Shown in pieces: positions 11,691-12,422 of a stretch of DNA of 12,422 nucleotides (position 1 is the first letter of the stretch; each line of letters opens with the position of its first letter). The stretch comes from Pseudomonadota bacterium. GTDB lineage: Bacteria > Pseudomonadota > Gammaproteobacteria > Steroidobacterales > Steroidobacteraceae. The notes below the pieces were generated by a model that saw only the letters and a program-made list of their open reading frames with translations, was not told where the DNA came from and made no database searches. The position numbers and the translations under genes are program-made. The stretch lies in NCBI GenBank assembly GCA_018241455.1, contig JAFEDW010000037.1, positions 1 through 12,422 on the forward strand. Reading direction: 5' to 3'.

Positions 11691-12422
11691 CTGCCGCCCG
11701 AACTGCCTGAAGTCGAGACCACGCGCCGCGGCATCGAGCCGCACCTGCGGGGCCATCGCGTCACGGCAGTGCATGTCTACGACCGGCGATTGCGCTGGCC
11801 GGTAACGCCCGGCCTCGACGCCGCGTTGCGCGGCCAGCGCGTACACGCCGTCGAACGGCGCGCCAAGTACCTGCTGCTGCGCTTCGAGCGCGGCACGTTG
11901 ATCCTGCACCTCGGCATGTCGGGAAATTTGCGCGTGCTGCCGCGCGCGACGCCGCGGCTGAAACACGACCATTTCGACCTGGAACTGGATTCCGGCCACG
12001 TATTGCGGCTCAACGATCCGCGCCGTTTCGGCAGCTGCCTGTATACGACGGATGACCCGGCGCAGCACCCGCTGCTGCGCCATCTGGCACCCGAGCCGCT
12101 CGAGCCGGGCTTCGATGGCGCCTACCTGCATCGCATCTCGCGCCGCCGGCGCGTCGCGATCAAGCTGCTGCTGTTGAACGGGCGACTGATCACCGGCGTC
12201 GGCAACATCTACGCCAGCGAGGCGCTGTTCCGCGCGCGCATCCGCCCGCGGCGCGCGGCTCGCTCGCTCGACGCCGCCGAGTGCGCGCGGCTCGCGGCGG
12301 CGATCCGCCGCGTGCTGGGCGCCGCGATCCGCGTCGGCGGCACAACGCTGCGCGACTACGTCGGCGCGGATGGCGAGGCGGGTTATTTCCGCCAGAAACT
12401 CTACGTCTACGAACGCGCGGGG
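11691..12422 (+). CDS. mutM: Formamidopyrimidine-DNA glycosylase, 3'-truncated by the window, non-canonical start
   Basis: DNA repair enzyme (Fpg) that removes 8-oxoguanine and formamidopyrimidines and cleaves the abasic strand using its N-terminal proline as nucleophile. About 244 residues are visible. PELPEVETTRRGI, the lysine motif RRAKYLLL, LHLGMSGNLRV, HDHFDLEL, LNDPRRFGS, GVGNIYASEALF and GGTTLRDYV with DGEAGYF are all intact, and the window ends just before the expected zinc finger. The start is odd. The expected Met-Pro-Glu-Leu-Pro-Glu-Val would need a start codon at 11694, but that codon is CCG. The preceding codon is CTG (11691), and no ATG, GTG or TTG precedes it in frame near the rpmG end. 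I annotate CTG as the provisional start; a sequence error is the main alternative. Coupling to rpmG (5-bp gap) is likely. Confidence 0.9.
   Translation, partial: MPPELPEVETTRRGIEPHLRGHRVTAVHVYDRRLRWPVTPGLDAALRGQRVHAVERRAKYLLLRFERGTLILHLGMSGNLRVLPRATPRLKHDHFDLELDSGHVLRLNDPRRFGSCLYTTDDPAQHPLLRHLAPEPLEPGFDGAYLHRISRRRRVAIKLLLLNGRLITGVGNIYASEALFRARIRPRRAARSLDAAECARLAAAIRRVLGAAIRVGGTTLRDYVGADGEAGYFRQKLYVYERAG

Noticed and set aside
11577..12131. Minus-strand open frame opposite mutM and rpmG
   Set aside because: The plus strand encodes unmistakable L33 and MutM sequence here; the reverse frame is a shadow.
1..12422. A defence island, biosynthetic cluster, prophage or other accessory system
   Set aside because: Every sizeable coding stretch is accounted for by core metabolic, repair, translation or envelope genes, and no mobility gene, CRISPR repeat, toxin-antitoxin pair or nuclease-helicase cassette was seen on either strand.

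Overview
This window is about 12.4 kb of GC-rich DNA, tightly packed with housekeeping and envelope genes. It looks like a chromosomal segment of a high-GC gammaproteobacterium. The evidence is gene order: radC-rpmB-rpmG-mutM beside a divergent coaBC-dut pair, and pyrE divergent from an exonuclease III gene, which is the pyrE/crc arrangement of pseudomonads and relatives. An order near Xanthomonadales or Nevskiales is my inference from GC content, the poly-glycine lipoprotein and the DUF4124 protein; no rRNA or marker search was possible. I see no tRNA, rRNA, CRISPR array, transposase, phage gene or integration scar.

Layout. (1) 3-428: C-terminal piece of an APC-family amino-acid permease, convergent with (2) 2011-425 (minus), an S41-family protease lipoprotein; the two stop codons interlock. 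(3) 2204-4677 (plus): a MAPEG membrane protein, a GcvA-like LysR regulator, tRNA (guanine-N7-)-methyltransferase trmB (overlapping the regulator by ATGA) and a small acidic DUF6763-like protein. (4) 6483/7247 down to 4686 (minus): exonuclease III (xth), an AmpG-like MFS permease overlapping it by GTGA, and a small stand-alone Rieske protein, apparently one operon. (5) 7271-8649 (plus): pyrE, only 23 bp from the divergent xth start, then a secreted DUF4124 coiled-coil protein. (6) 10377 down to 8682 (minus): coaBC and dut, practically overlapping. (7) 10503 to the end (plus): radC, rpmB, rpmG, and mutM running off the window.

Functionally the genes cover DNA repair and nucleotide hygiene (xth, dut, mutM, radC), nucleotide and cofactor synthesis (pyrE, coaBC), translation (rpmB, rpmG, trmB) and envelope functions (AmpG-like permease, S41 lipoprotein, DUF4124 protein, MAPEG protein). 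xth, dut and mutM all limit base damage or uracil in DNA, but they sit in separate transcription units and I do not claim a dedicated system.

I did not find a convincing undescribed multi-gene system. The observations most worth a second look are: mutM has no ATG, GTG or TTG start and shows an extra proline at its catalytic N-terminus; an 18-bp hairpin repeat occurs twice, each copy supplying the stop codon of one of two convergent genes; xth and pyrE are separated by only 23 bp, with a possible leaderless promoter; and rpmB has a well-formed extended -10 promoter with a GC-rich discriminator.
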